From Galbula dea (lineage: Eukaryota > Chordata > Aves > Piciformes > Galbulidae), in the NCBI GenBank assembly GCA_013399015.1, contig VWZX01004666.1:4684156-4748155 (forward strand): a stretch of 64,000 nt of DNA, written 5' to 3'. A model generated the notes under the pieces. That model was not told the origin of the DNA. It was given only the letters and a program-made list of their open reading frames with translations, and did not search any database. This document shows, in pieces, positions 11,601-23,900 of the stretch (positions are counted from its first letter, which is position 1; each line of letters opens with the position of its first letter). A program made the translations under genes and the position numbers.

Positions 11601-12115
11601 TCTCTGCCTGGTGAGCCTGGAGCTCATTCTCCTAGAGGCCAGTCTTGTGCAGAGGATGGAGCAGTGTGGGCAGAACATCAGCCATGGTGGAGAGGAGGAT
11701 GCCCAGGGGCCAGCTGCTGCCATTGCATGTTTCCCAGCTAGGTTCATTTTGCAAGGGCAAAATTCAAAACCTCAGCCGTTTCTGAGTGCTGCCTGTGAGG
11801 GGGCTGGCTGCATTGATCACGTTACAGGAAGGATAAAAGCTGCTTACTTAGTGGTCAAGGTGGTTGTGTGCCTGGGCTAAAGGGCTTGTAGCTGCTGCTG
11901 ACAGGCAGGGGGACGGTGCCTATGCAGCCAGGGTGCCCTGTGGCACTGGGAGATGCTGTGATGGGGACTTGGGCAGAGCAAGGGCATGATTTGGCCCAGC
12001 CCGAGGGTGCGTTTTGGAGCAGCAGAAGCATCTTACAGTGTAAGTAATGCAAACCAAGTCCCTGGGCAAAGAGTGACCTGTGTGAACATCTAATAAAGGT
12101 ATTTTAAAACAAGTC
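8617..12115 (+). other. TMEM53: Possible long TMEM53 3' UTR
   Basis: No good AATAAA lies close behind the stop. The first variant is ATTAAA near 9212. A classical site stands at 12092, with GU-rich sequence behind it. The region has no convincing coding frame. It could be a long 3' UTR, an alternative one, or a separate noncoding transcript; transcript data would decide. Confidence 0.4.
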
Positions 12116-12145
12116 TGCTGTTGCCTTTTGTGTGTTGGGGTAGTA
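12092..12145 (+). terminator. Polyadenylation signal with GU-rich downstream element
   Basis: AATAAA at 12092-12097 is followed, 20 to 45 bases on, by TGTTGCCTTTTGTGTGTTGG. This is the usual arrangement of a strong cleavage and polyadenylation site on the plus strand. Confidence 0.65.
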
Positions 12146-13734
12146 AATCATGGATGGGCTGAGGTCCCAACTTTGTACCTGTCAGGAAGTTGCAGGCATA
12201 TGTGTGGAGCTCTGCCACTGGTGGAAAAGTGTGGACGGCTTGAGATGGAAACAAGCAACCCGACCCCAAAAACTGCTTCCTGAAGAGAGAAGTAATGAGG
12301 CCGGTCTCCTTTGCACTGTGGAGGTGATGGAGGAGGGAGCTGCCGTGGATAGCTGTGCCAACCTCCCTGAGCATGGGATGCTTGGGCCTGGGAGAGAGCA
12401 GTGTTCCACGAGGTGGCAGCAGGGCCCCTCTTTCCTGCGTGGAGAAATTCCTGGTTTAGGTAGGAGACAAACAGCAGTTGCTCGAGAAGACCCCAACAAT
12501 GTGGCTCAGCCCAGCCTGAGAGCATCTCCTACAAAAAGTTCCCTCTCAAGGCAAGGAAAAAGACCAAAAAGAATGAACTCCAGTGACAAGAAGCAGACCT
12601 CGTGATTTAATACAAAACATCATATCTCCCTAGAGCTGCGTGCCCCTAGAAGTCGTGCTAGATCCTATCTCTCAGCTTTAACTGAATGTTAAAATTGAAA
12701 GTCTAACAGCAGGCTTTACCACCCTTCCTACATCAGCAGGTCAGGTTGCACCTCTTCCCTCTTCATCACCCAGACAGGGCTATCCGTTTTTTTTTAAGCG
12801 AATCTACGCAATATTTGGGTTAATCAGACCATGCTTCACCTTCTAGAAACCCCACAAACTGGGACTGTGGAGCTTCCTTGGGTTCCTTGCAGCATCTCAG
12901 CAGTGTAGAGGGAGCTGAGCTTGGTGTTGCTCGCTGGAAAGGCTGTCAGGACCCCCAGCACACAGGGCTGGAGGGGCTTGGAGAGCAGTTAGCAAACAGA
13001 ATAACGCAAATGGAGGACACAGTCACTCCCTGAAAACCTAAAAGGCACACTGCAGCACACCCTACACACAGCTTTTACATCCAGCCTGGGGCAAAGGTAC
13101 GGGAGGCAGGGACTCACCAAGCAGCTCTTGCTCTGCATGCCCATCATTCCCCCACACCTTTCTTTTTTGAATTTGAGCCCCCATCCCTTTGTCTTCACAT
13201 CCTCACATGGCTGCAAGCCCATCCCAGCAACCCTGGCTGGAGATGAGCTGCCTGGGCAGGGCTGGGGTGGGCAGAGGTGTGTATGGCATCCTTTGGCCAC
13301 CTTCCCAAGCCCATCGGGGCCCGGGACAGGGAGAGCTTGGGCAGCCGCCGCCCTCCCCGAGTGATGAATGAGCTGACAATAGGGTATTGATAAGGAATTA
13401 ACCTTGAGCCCTTCTTGCTTCAGTGTCAATAGAGCAGGAGCCAAGTACACAAGTTTGACTGGAAATCTGTGTTTGGCCTCTGCCACCTCTGCACCCATCG
13501 ACAAGCCAGAGAGATGAGAGGGGAATGCAAACTGCCCTGCTGGCCCCTCCCTGACAAGGACCTTCCCAGCGGGTCCCTCTCGGCTCCCCCCAGCCTGCTG
13601 CTGCTGGACTTGCCCATGGGCGCCCTTCTCTCCACCAGCCTCTCTGCACCACACCTAGCATGGGAGAGGGGTGCTGGGTACCAGGGTCCCCGGTCCCCCA
13701 AAGGGCCTCTGCCAATCCTGCCCGGGCCTCCACT

Positions 13735-13985
13735 CTGAGCAGTTTGTTTAATTAAGTGTTTTGCCTAATGGGATTGCCTCATTTCCATAACAAACTGGCG
13801 GGCTGTCATTAGGTGGGCTCCCTCATTCATTACTGTTAATTAGATATGGATCCCCCAGAAGGCAGCAGGGGGTGATGAACGAGGCCCCTGACACACGCTA
13901 TTACACATTAGCATTTTCTCAATACATCCGATACATCACGGCCCTCCGCTTCCTAAAGATATTTTAAATAAAATATTAGCAGCCT
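13735..13985. promoter_or_regulatory. Candidate conserved noncoding element, homeodomain-rich
   Basis: This AT-rich island sits in GC-rich surroundings with many TAAT or ATTA cores: TTAATTAAG at 13748, CCTAATGG, TCATTAGG, TTAATTAGATATGG and ACATTAGCATT. It also has several retained CpGs near 13930-13950. It has no open frame and no repeat signature. The regulatory role is inferred from composition only. Confidence 0.45.
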
Positions 13986-14354
13986 GCTGTGGGGTGGGTG
14001 GAGGAGGAAGGAGGGAGGGTTCTTGCTCCTCAGCCTGGCCTCAGGCCCCCTCTGGGCTGAAAGCCCACTGGAGAGCGGCTGAGATGCTCTGCTGCTCCCC
14101 ACCAGCCAAATCCACCCCCTTCCCCATCCTTGCCACGGCAGATGGAAAGAGCTCCCTGACATCCCTACTGCCTCACCTCCCACCATCCTGGGGACTCCTC
14201 CAGCACCTCATCCCTGGAGGACGCAGCCATGGAGAGAGGTTTGAAAACACCCCATCGACCTGTCTGCAAAATGTTTGTAAACCAAAAGTGCCGGCGCCAA
14301 CCCCATGCCAGGGGGAACATGACCTCTATTCCCCTCCCCGGCAGCTTCCTAGTC

Positions 14355-14480
14355 CCTGTTGTCGGGAGTAACCCTACACTGCGCCGATGGCTCCTAATGC
14401 AGGACGTATAGATCTGTTTGGGCTGGGCGCCTCCTGCCGCCAACTAATGCAGCTGATGAGACTTCATTATGGGGGTGTCC
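14355..14480. promoter_or_regulatory. Candidate conserved noncoding element
   Basis: Repeated CTAATGCAG cores (near 14394 and 14443) with TTCATTATGG and CpG-containing flanks (GCGCCGATGG, CTGCCGCC) form a compact block unlike the neighbouring low-complexity sequence. Function is inferred. Confidence 0.3.
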
Positions 14481-16869
14481 CCTGAGGTGTGCCCTTTGCC
14501 CTGCCCTCCTGGTTTTACAGTTGGGAGACCCCATTCGTAGTGAGGCAAAGATGCACCACTGCAGGGGGATGCTGAGGCAAGACCCTCACCAGCCTGCCAG
14601 TCTTGCCCCAGCATCCCCCAGCATCTGTCCCTGCAACTGTCTCTGCAACCCAAACAGGATCAGGACTCCCCTTTGAGACCTTACCCACGTCCAGGGACTG
14701 CAGCATGTGTATGGGGAGGTGTTTCCTCTGCTGCCTCTTGTCTGCAAAGGGAAACATAAAAATGTGGAGAAAAACCGAGAAGATTTATACTTGTTTAATT
14801 AATGTCAAATGTAGTTTACAAACGGGAGTGACAAGTACCTCTTTGTATAATATACACTGACACACAATCATCGACACACCGGAATATCGCTTTGTGCAAC
14901 TGGGATTCTTTGGGCATAGATAGGTAACTCCGATAGTTCAGGGTTTGGTGGGGTTTTTGTTGTGTTTTTTTTTTTTTTTCTTTTTTTTTAAAGTCATTTA
15001 AACTCATTGCAGAAGAAGGGAAGTGGCAGATACCTGTTACAGACTGGGATGCCTCTCTTCCCAGCGTTTCCCCTGCAACCCCCCCTTGAAAACAGGGGAT
15101 GGCTTTACAATTAAAACAAAAATGAAACAAAAAATAACCCCCAAAACAAAGAACCAATGACTAGTTACATATGGTTTTACACATACGTCCATAGAGCACA
15201 CGGCTGGTCCACAACACCTGCCAGAAATCCTGCCTCCCTCCTGAGGCTTATTTCCAAGGAAGGGCTGGAGTGCGGCATCCTGCCCTGTCCCACCCACCAC
15301 TCTCTCTTCAAATCCATCACAGACCTCAGCAGCAACACCCAAGCACCACAGCCCTTTCTGGATAGCACTTGCAGCCCAGCCATGCCCTCCCACCCCTTCA
15401 TTTTCCCCACATTACAGACTCGGACCAGAGTTCTGTGCGCCTGCCCTTCCCCTGCCCAAGTGCTGCTGGCTGGAGGGTTACGCAGCAGTGACATCCATCT
15501 CTGCAGACCCTTCCCTGCCCACAGCTTTCCCAGGAAGTCATGACCCTCCTGGTGTGCCTCGGCTCCTTCTGGTCCCAGAGAACTCTGCAAGGATGATGAG
15601 CTCCTGAGCACAGGAGGCTGCAGCTCTCTGATCTTAAGAGGCCACCATGCTGCTATGAGCTTGGAGACCCAGGAAACTCAGTTAAGAATTGTCATCTTTT
15701 GCCAAGATGCTTATAAAATACAGCTCCTTCAATTTGGTTTGATGTTTCTTTTGGCTGCAGTGGGATCCTCCTGAAATCACTTGGGAGATGCTGAGGATAG
15801 TAGCTATTGTCTGCAAAACAGTACTAAGCTCAGGGCAGAGAGGTGGTCAGGGGACTGTCACCCCTAAGGCATCCTGCCCCCTGCAGTCCTTCCCTGTCCA
15901 GAAATGTCCCTGCAGCCCAGCAGCTCTGGGGTCTCAGCTCCAAACTCCTCATCCACTGCTCTTTCCAGACAGTCTTAAAATGCCCCAGTCACACTGTGCT
16001 GCCAGGTAGGATCTGCTTGGAAAGACTGAGTAGGAGTTGGGAAGATGAGTTTCCCCATCTCCCTGTCTTCTGACTTCAGGGAGCTGGCACCCTGTGGCTG
16101 CTCGGAGCAGGGCAGAAGTCAGCACATGGGGCACACATTTGCCTTGGAAAACAGACCAGTCTGTTTCTTGGATCCTGAAAATAAAAAGAAAAACCAACAG
16201 AAAAAACAGGCCAGGTGGCAGCTTTGGTTAAGGCTGAAGATATGGGAGACATGGATGAGTACAAGGGATTGCATGGAAGAAGCTGGGGCTTCAAGGAGCC
16301 TTTGGCTCCAGCTGGAAGCATCTCTGCTAGCTGTAGCTGGTGGGCAAGCATTGGGGGTGGCTGTGGGGACAAGACAGGGCTGGCTTGCTCTCCACCCCCA
16401 GTGGCAAAACCTCTTTTGCAAAACATAGGCTCCAGGAGAACAGGAGTTGAAGGAAGCCGGTGTGGGGAAGGGCCTGGGCATCTCTGCTGGGCAGAACTGG
16501 AGCTCACTACAGCCAGCACTGCAAGGGAACAGGCTGAGCCTCTCCGGGGAAAGCCACCAGCAAGGTCATCTCACCACCTGCCATCCATCCCTGTGCCTGC
16601 TGCTCCCCCATAGGCACTGGCAGCAGGCACTGGGAGCAGCTCAGGCATCCTCATCCAGCAAATGCTGCCCACTGGGAAGGACAGCAAAACTGGGAAGGGA
16701 AAGATGCTATGACCCTGGAGGAGCAGGTACTGCCAGCCAGGGAGAAGGCAGGGCTCTGGGAGGCTGCCCCCCTCCAGCTCTGCTCCATTTGCCTCTACCC
16801 AGCAGGGAAAGGCAAAGGGGGCTGAGGCAGATCCCCCTGCCCTGCCCAGTCCCCCGCTAAGGAGTTAAG

Positions 16870-17860
16870 AGCTGTGTCTTTCCAGGGATAATGATTCTAT
16901 TATAAATAGCCCCATTAGCTACAACTAATGACAAAAATCCACCTCCTCTACTCCCCATAAGTTCTGTAAGTTATGGGCAATGCTACAGCCATTACTAAAA
17001 GCTGTTAACTTCATATCTGAATGAGGAAATATACACCACAGAACATTAAACCATTTATATTATATATATGTATATATATACTTTTTTTTAAACTAATGAC
17101 TTTAATGCCAAAACTTTGCTGAACCAAGAAAAATATGGGTTTAATGTTCTCTGCTCATTTTTTTTTCTTCTTTAAAAAAAATACAACCCAAAAAAAAAAA
17201 AGAAAAAGGAAGGGAAACTTATTAGTATGTAATGTTTGAGTCTATCCCATTTATACACAACATTGTAAACATATATAATCTATATTACATGTGCTTCATT
17301 TCTGCCTGGGTGTGGTTTTTTTCTTTTTTTCTTTAAACCCTTTTTTATCACTAGAACACGACAAAAAACCAAAACAGAACCAAACCAAAACCCAAACCAA
17401 AACAAATAAAAACAAAACAAAAAATCTGAACAAAGAACACAAGTTACAGGTTATTTAACATCTTTCTGTCAAGGGTCCCTACCCCAGTCTCCTCGGGGCA
17501 GAGTGGTCAATAACACAGTCCAATGGAGGGCTCACAAGCCATCCGTGATGCAAAGCCAGCTCCAGGGAACGGGTGGGTGGGCAATACTGGTTTTAAAAAA
17601 GGGGGCTTCACAACAAAGGGGTTGGTTTTGCCCGCTGCAGATGCTGGAGAAGGTCTCAACATGTGGGACCTGGGAGCCGAGGCTGCCCACTGCTCCTATA
17701 TCCTCGAGTCCATGTCTGGAGTCTGTGGTTTGTTTTTTCTTTAAATTTTAAAATGTCTTTTTTTTTTTTTTCTTTTTTTTTTTCCTGTTGCTGTCTTCTT
17801 CTCCCCCTTGGTGTGATGAGCTGAGCCAAGTAGCTGGGTTCCGCCTTCCCGCTGGGTCCT
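16870..17860 (-). other. RNF220: RNF220 3' UTR and possible polyadenylation region
   Basis: The sequence after the stop (minus strand) is AT-rich with poly-T/poly-A tracts, a CAAAA-rich low-complexity patch (17360-17425) and a TATATA run (17060-17085). No AATAAA is present on the minus strand. ATTAAA occurs at 17101-17106 and near 17143, the former followed by GU-rich sequence near 17030-17045. These would give a 3' UTR of roughly 0.7-0.8 kb. The distal end is uncertain. Confidence 0.45.
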
Positions 17861-17932
17861 TCATAAGTAGATGCGCCGAAGGTCTCCAGGAGACGTGATG
17901 GTGTTACACTGCGGACAGAGCTTCTTGGCACC
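17861..17932 (-). CDS. RNF220: RNF220 terminal coding exon
   Basis: Twenty-three codons and a TGA at 17863-17861 follow a CTTTGTAG acceptor. The peptide is GAKKLCPQCNTITSPGDLRR then IYL. CPQC completes the RING, and the DLRRIYL tail is the conserved end of the family. Confidence 0.97.
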   Translation of the reverse strand, partial: GAKKLCPQCNTITSPGDLRRIYL

Positions 17933-20900
17933 CTACAAAGAGCAGACAAGAAAAACAATGTGAGAGAGTGAAGGAGGACAACCCACATGACACTGCCCTT
18001 GCCTGGGACCTCAGCGGAGGCACAGAGGAGATGGGACAGCAAGGCCACCTCCTTTTCCCTCCAGGCAGGGCACTCCCTCATTACTGCAAGCACAAGGTCT
18101 GAGAAGGGGGAGCACCAATGCCTTTCTTGCCTGCCCTGCAAGCCCCTCATCCCACTCCTGTCCCCAGTGTGAGGCAGCTGGGCAGGCAGGAGCTCTGCAA
18201 GACACTGAAACACAGAGCCAAGGCGTGTCAACAAACTCAGCAGCTCTGGGGAGAGGAGTCTTCTGCAAATGGATTGGCCCAAGCCTCTGTCCTCTCTGCC
18301 TCCACTCAGCTCACAAAGATGATGTGGAGACAAGTCTGTTCTGCCAAGGTGAGCTGAAACCAGCAAACTGTGATGTGAGCTGGGCAAGGTAATAGGTGGC
18401 CAACACAAACACTATGTGAAATACAACAAGGCCTGATGTGCCATCTGTCACTGAGCCTGACAGCAAGAGTACGTTAATAGGCCTCAGAATCAGGGTCAGC
18501 CTAAGCTGGTCATCATTAGACTGGCAGATGTGACAGACAGATGATGGGAAGAATGACATAAACATGGTTCTGCTGTGAGGCAATCTTCTGAATACACCAC
18601 CAGTGGTGCAGGAAATTGGGGTGCCCTGGCTTTCAACACTGACTGCAGCCTCAACATGACCTCCTGCTGCACAGAACTGAGCACAGGCTCTGTCTAAGCA
18701 CCCCAAGTCTTACTCACTGCTGTTAGAGAAGCCCTTCCAGCAGCTAACACCCAGTGCTTGTCATAGTAAGTGAGCTGACAGGGACACAGCATGTCATGTG
18801 AGAGCCTGCTGGCTGGCACAAGGCTTGCTTGCCGAACTGAAGACGTTCAGTTCAGTGCTGATGCTGTTCTCCTTTAGCAGGGCTTGTTTCAGTACCTGCA
18901 GAAGTGAGTGTGGTAGCTTGCAGGACGTGGACTGAGTGGCAAGGGAGCACTTTGCCCTGCCACACTGCTGCGCTACTGCTACTTGCATTTGAGTACATCC
19001 CTAACAGAGGAGCTGGCACCACTGCTCACAAAAGGTAAGCGTCCTTAGAAAAGATCCTCTCTGTTCTATGACAACACCTGCATAGACAGGACAGGAGCTT
19101 TCTTCCCTCAAAGCTTCTTGGACTATGGAGAATCTGGAGGAAAGAGTCCCAGGGACAGAAAATTCACACAGGTGCAAGTAATTCACAAGGATGCAGCTCC
19201 AAAGAGGTACAGGTCATGTTTGCTCTGCAGTACTGAGTACTACCAAAAAGCTGTCCCAGACATCAACCACCTCCCTCTCTGCTCCTGGCACACGTTATTC
19301 CTGGCAGGAGTGGATTTTGCATGCTTGCTGTCCCCCAACTTCTGAGCAATCAGACTCCCATTTGATACCCTCTGCTGCTAGCAACAGAGCTGCTACTCTG
19401 ACACACTTGGGAACTGTGGGAGTTTGCACCTGAGATCTAAAACAGCCACACACACAAAGTCCTGTAGAACTAGAGCTGAATGAAACACATAGCAGACAGC
19501 CAAGACACCTTGGACATGACTCTCAGGGTGAGCAACAGACTGGCAGTGGGACAGACCACTGGTGGGCTGCATGATGCACCTAGCTCTGGTGCTGGTGCCT
19601 GTGTGCACATCCTTCCAGATGTCTGGGACTTATCTTATTCCCTTTGTAACTACAGTGTCTGTTTAGATTTTCAGCATTGTTAAGGCAGGGATCAACTCAC
19701 TCTGCCTGTGTAATGCATCAGGCAGCCCCATGCACTGGTTCTCACAGGGTGGACTTGGCACGCTGGATTCTGGAAAAAGCAAGCACAAACCACACCTGGA
19801 AGGAAAGGCTTAAAACCCAGATGAAATCAGACTGACCGCATGGGATTTTAACCAAACCTGTTCATGTAACACACCCCTTCATTTGGAAGGAGAGATTCCC
19901 TGGAAAGCCACCCTGCCCAGGGGTCTCCAGAGGCTGCACAGGCACTAGCTATGAGCACAAGACCTCTGCTCTCAGCCCACAGGATGGCAGAACAAGCCTG
20001 ATTAAATCCACTGCAGCTTTGCTCCTCTCTTCTGTGCCAAAGCAAAGATGGGTGGTAGATTTATCCTGCCTGACCCCAAGATCTCTGTCCCAGAGATTTG
20101 CTTTCTGCACCACACACTGATGGCTTTAGGGAGATCCACCCTCACCACCTAAGGCTGAAAGCTGCAAACAGACATCCAGGGCCAAGTTTTCATCTACACC
20201 AGAAGGCAGAAGCCAACCACATGTAGCTTGACCCATTCTCTGCAAAAGCTACATGATCACTGATTGATTCAGGGCAGTGGTGGATGTTGCTTCACCTGCA
20301 CGTGGGAAGGGTAGCTCATCTCAAGCCCCGAAGCCCGGGTACATTGAAGGGAACAACAGCATCCTAGAGACCTTCAGCAGCCTGGCCTGAATGTTGCACA
20401 GGCTGACTGCACATGGCATGTCAGGCCCAGGTCTCTGGGTCTCCCCAGTACTTATGCTTGATATTAAACAGTTCAAGCAAAAATAATGACTTTGGACTCC
20501 TGGGGAAGCCTTATTCTTTCGTTAAAAAAAAAAAAAAAAGGAAGAAAACTGTCATCCTCTGCACACATCAGCATGCATGTTAAATTCAGAACAACTAAGT
20601 CCTGATTTTTTTCTTTTTAGAGTAAACTTGCTTAGAACCTTGTTCTTCACATCTGACTTTTCGATGTAGGTGTACAACATTTATTGGCACTAGCATTTAC
20701 ACTCTGTCTTGTGGAGAAGAATATAATCTTGTACACACACACATGCTCGCACAGGCACAATGAAAAAGCATTTGGTCCCCCACTGCTCACCTGCCAGCTG
20801 GGGTTACTAAACTTTTCCCTTGAAATAAAAATGCTGTGGAATAATAAGTCCCACCTGTCGGCCATTTCTTTCTTTCTTTCTTTTTCTTTCCCAGGTCCTT

Positions 20901-23900
20901 CTGCTCCTTTCATCATACCTTCATGGAAAAGCCTTGATGTGTTATAGCTGTGTGTGCTAGAGTAAAGGCCACCTCAGCTTTTCCATTATAAACCCCAGTT
21001 TTGAGGGGTTTATAAAAATCTGCTGCACAAAGTTTGCTCCAGGGCTGTTACGAAGCAAAGAAAGGGGGCTGGAACCAGGATGGAGTTTATTTTTTATACT
21101 CCTTTCTTAATTAAAATTTGGCAAGTGATTGATCCACAATACAGGCTAATCACTTGGGGTAGTAGTTTGAAAAATATATTAATGAGAGCTAAGATGCTGA
21201 GAAGTCATTAGGGCTCCCATGGTGCCAGGAAGAATTGGAGTATTTTGTCTTAAAGTTGCCTCTTAAAAAAAAAATGGCGTGACGTCTGCTATAAATTGGC
21301 TAAAGCAAGAAAACTCAAAAGGAAGGATTTAGGCACTTCCTGCTGTTCTGTGGGTCTGAAAATGGGCCATTTCCAAGAAGAACATGCTACCAGGCTCAGA
21401 GAATAAAGAGAGAGACACACACAGTGCAACTTCACCTACACAGTGCCTCCATCAAACATGGGCTCAAAGCTTGCCTATTTTGTAGGAAGGAAAACCTAAG
21501 CAGAGAGATGACAAGAGGGATCCAAACTAAGAGCCCATTTCTGCCAGGAGAGGAATCAAACTCCAAGATCCAATTCTCATCCAAGGTCATAGCTCTCTCT
21601 TCCCACCTATACCTCCACATGAAATGGTGGCAACTTCTCTGCAAATGCTAATTCCCAGAGAAGCAGCTGTTTACCACTGGTGTTGTGGGATACCTCCACA
21701 GTTGTCAGGCAATGGAGTTAAAGCAAGCTAGAGAGCAACCTTTTTCAGAGCGCCTCCTCAAAGGGTGGAGCTCACCCCTACAGGTTGTTGCGAGGCTGAA
21801 ACTAAAACATGTTAATAAATAACCAGAGAATCTCACAGCAGACAGGAACATCATGAAGGATCAAGTGTAGCACCCTCCATGCAGCTGCTGACTCAGGAGG
21901 TCCCTATGTTGCTGGAAGCACTATGGAAGCACTTCATCACCTAGAAGGATGGCTCTCTAATCTGTGCTGTTTCTTACAAAAATACTCCAGCCTGCACGTG
22001 ATGTACAGTATTACAGTGTAGAAAAACCAACAAGCCTAAGACTGTAATAGAACAATCTACCAAAGATATAAATGTGTCAACTGCAGAGCATACATATCCA
22101 TTGATGGTTCCCCTGGAAGCATATTCTGTGATGAAGAAACCTTTTTAGTAAGTGATTTTTTTCCTGCTCTTGCAGTTGTTATTTTCAAATAAGCTCATGA
22201 CAGGCAAGTACAAGCCTGGTGTCAGCAAATGCACATAGGAAATGCCAATGTGGCCGTAGAGGTGATGGAGAAAACTCAGGAACTACACCTGCTCAAAGAA
22301 ACTTGCTTTCTTTCAGCCCTTGCATGCCTGCACCTACCAACAGCTCCATCAGGGGCAGCCTGACTTAACTTTCAACTCCATTTACTTCATAAGGAAGTAT
22401 ACCAGGGCTTGGGAGATCACAGAACTATAGCTCAGAGGGACATCAATTACTCACTGATGCATTCCGCTGGCAGGATCACCCTAACCTAAATTACTCTGGA
22501 TGGACATGCATCAAACCCCTTCTCACAAACCTCTAAGGATGAAGGCTCCAAACCTCCCCAGCAAAGCACTACAGAAGACTGCCAAACTCTACTGTCAGAA
22601 CACTCTTCCCAGGAGAAAGAAAATATGAATCCCACCTACTAGGAGCTGTAGGGTCCTTCTTGATTAATGGGGAAAGATAGAGAAGGGGCTGACAAACCTC
22701 TTCCTGAGAGAGATTTATCCCTCATCACCCAGTGAGACTCAGGGCTGCAGTTCAACAAGCAGCTGAGGATGCACAGCCATTATGAGAATGGCTGACATTC
22801 AGGGAAATGAACCCCACCTCCTCCTGCCCAGGCTAAGTCTCCCTCCTGTCCTGCAAGACCACTTCCTCTTCTGTATTTGAAGAACCTGCATGTGTTTCCA
22901 GGGGTTTCCCTGAAAGGGACTGCAGGGAAGTCACCCCAGGCTGATGTCCTAGTTTCTGCGTAACATGAAGATGTCAACTAGCGCTCTGCTTGCAGGATGG
23001 ATGAATGAAAAATGCCCCTGTGTTGAGTGCCCCTGACAAGCAGGGAGTAGCAAGCTCATTGGTGTGGTTTGACCCAGCAATACAAAACCAGCAGAAAAAC
23101 ACAACAAAACAGCTACTATTATTTCCTGGGAACTCGGGCATAGTCACATGGCATCAAGAAACACGTTCTTATATCCCTCTCTAGGTTTCCACTCCTGTTG
23201 TAGCTACAACCACAGAGCTTCCCACAGCATATGTGGCGTACAGCGCACCTTCAGCCTCTGGCTCCTGTACCACAGCCCCCCAGGCAGACCAGTTCAGCTC
23301 ACAGAGCAAGCGAAAGGAGAGAAAGCCACTCAACTCATCATGTCCTGACAATTGCTGAAGGGACGATTCCTCCCCTTTCTCCATGGGCACCCTAAGGAGG
23401 ACCATCTAGCCAAGCAGCTTCTACTGGCACTGAGGCACTGTCTAACTCAGTAAGCACCATGATTTAAGTTCTCTTTATAATTTGGAATTCGAAATCAAGA
23501 GCCAGAAGTCCAAAAAATTCTGTCTTCAGAAAGCCTAAGTACTTTAAAGACCCAATGCTCATCAGTACCCTAGACACCACTGAAGTCAGAGGATACTAGA
23601 GATGCTCAGATCACTGTAGCATCATATCCTAGAAAACATTTAAACCTTATATGTTTTAAAGCCCTCTTCACCTCCTCTGGTTTGTAGACAGATGTAAGCA
23701 TCAAATTTCACCCTGTCATCAATACCCTGCAGAGGTTGAGAAGTGCTCCCAGGCACTTTGAGCTTCCATTCCAGGGCCTTGTTCAATACATGGTCCTCCC
23801 TCCCTCTCTCTCAGATGGACTTACACTCTAATTTAATATTAGATCTCAGCTGGGCACATAAACCACAGGCGCACAGGAGAAAGGAGACTTTTCCACCAGC

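Larger units (their letters stand above)
12146..16860. other. GC-rich intergenic region between TMEM53 and RNF220
   Basis: This stretch has high GC and many accidental open frames on both strands (up to 221 codons at 12989-13654 minus), but none shows family likeness or splice support. A poly-T tract lies at 14966-14993. Two TAAT-rich blocks (13735-13985, 14355-14480) are listed separately. Confidence 0.5.

Noticed and set aside
12989..13654. 221-codon minus-strand open frame
   Set aside because: GC-rich sequence low in stop codons; the overlapping frames on both strands are equally open and nothing resembles a protein family.
17060..17085. TATA-rich run as a promoter
   Set aside because: It lies in the RNF220 3' UTR and is a simple TA repeat.
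17656..18408. 250-codon minus-strand open frame across the RNF220 terminal exon
   Set aside because: It reads the exon in the wrong frame and runs through intron and 3' UTR. The spliced RNF220 frame explains the conserved bases.
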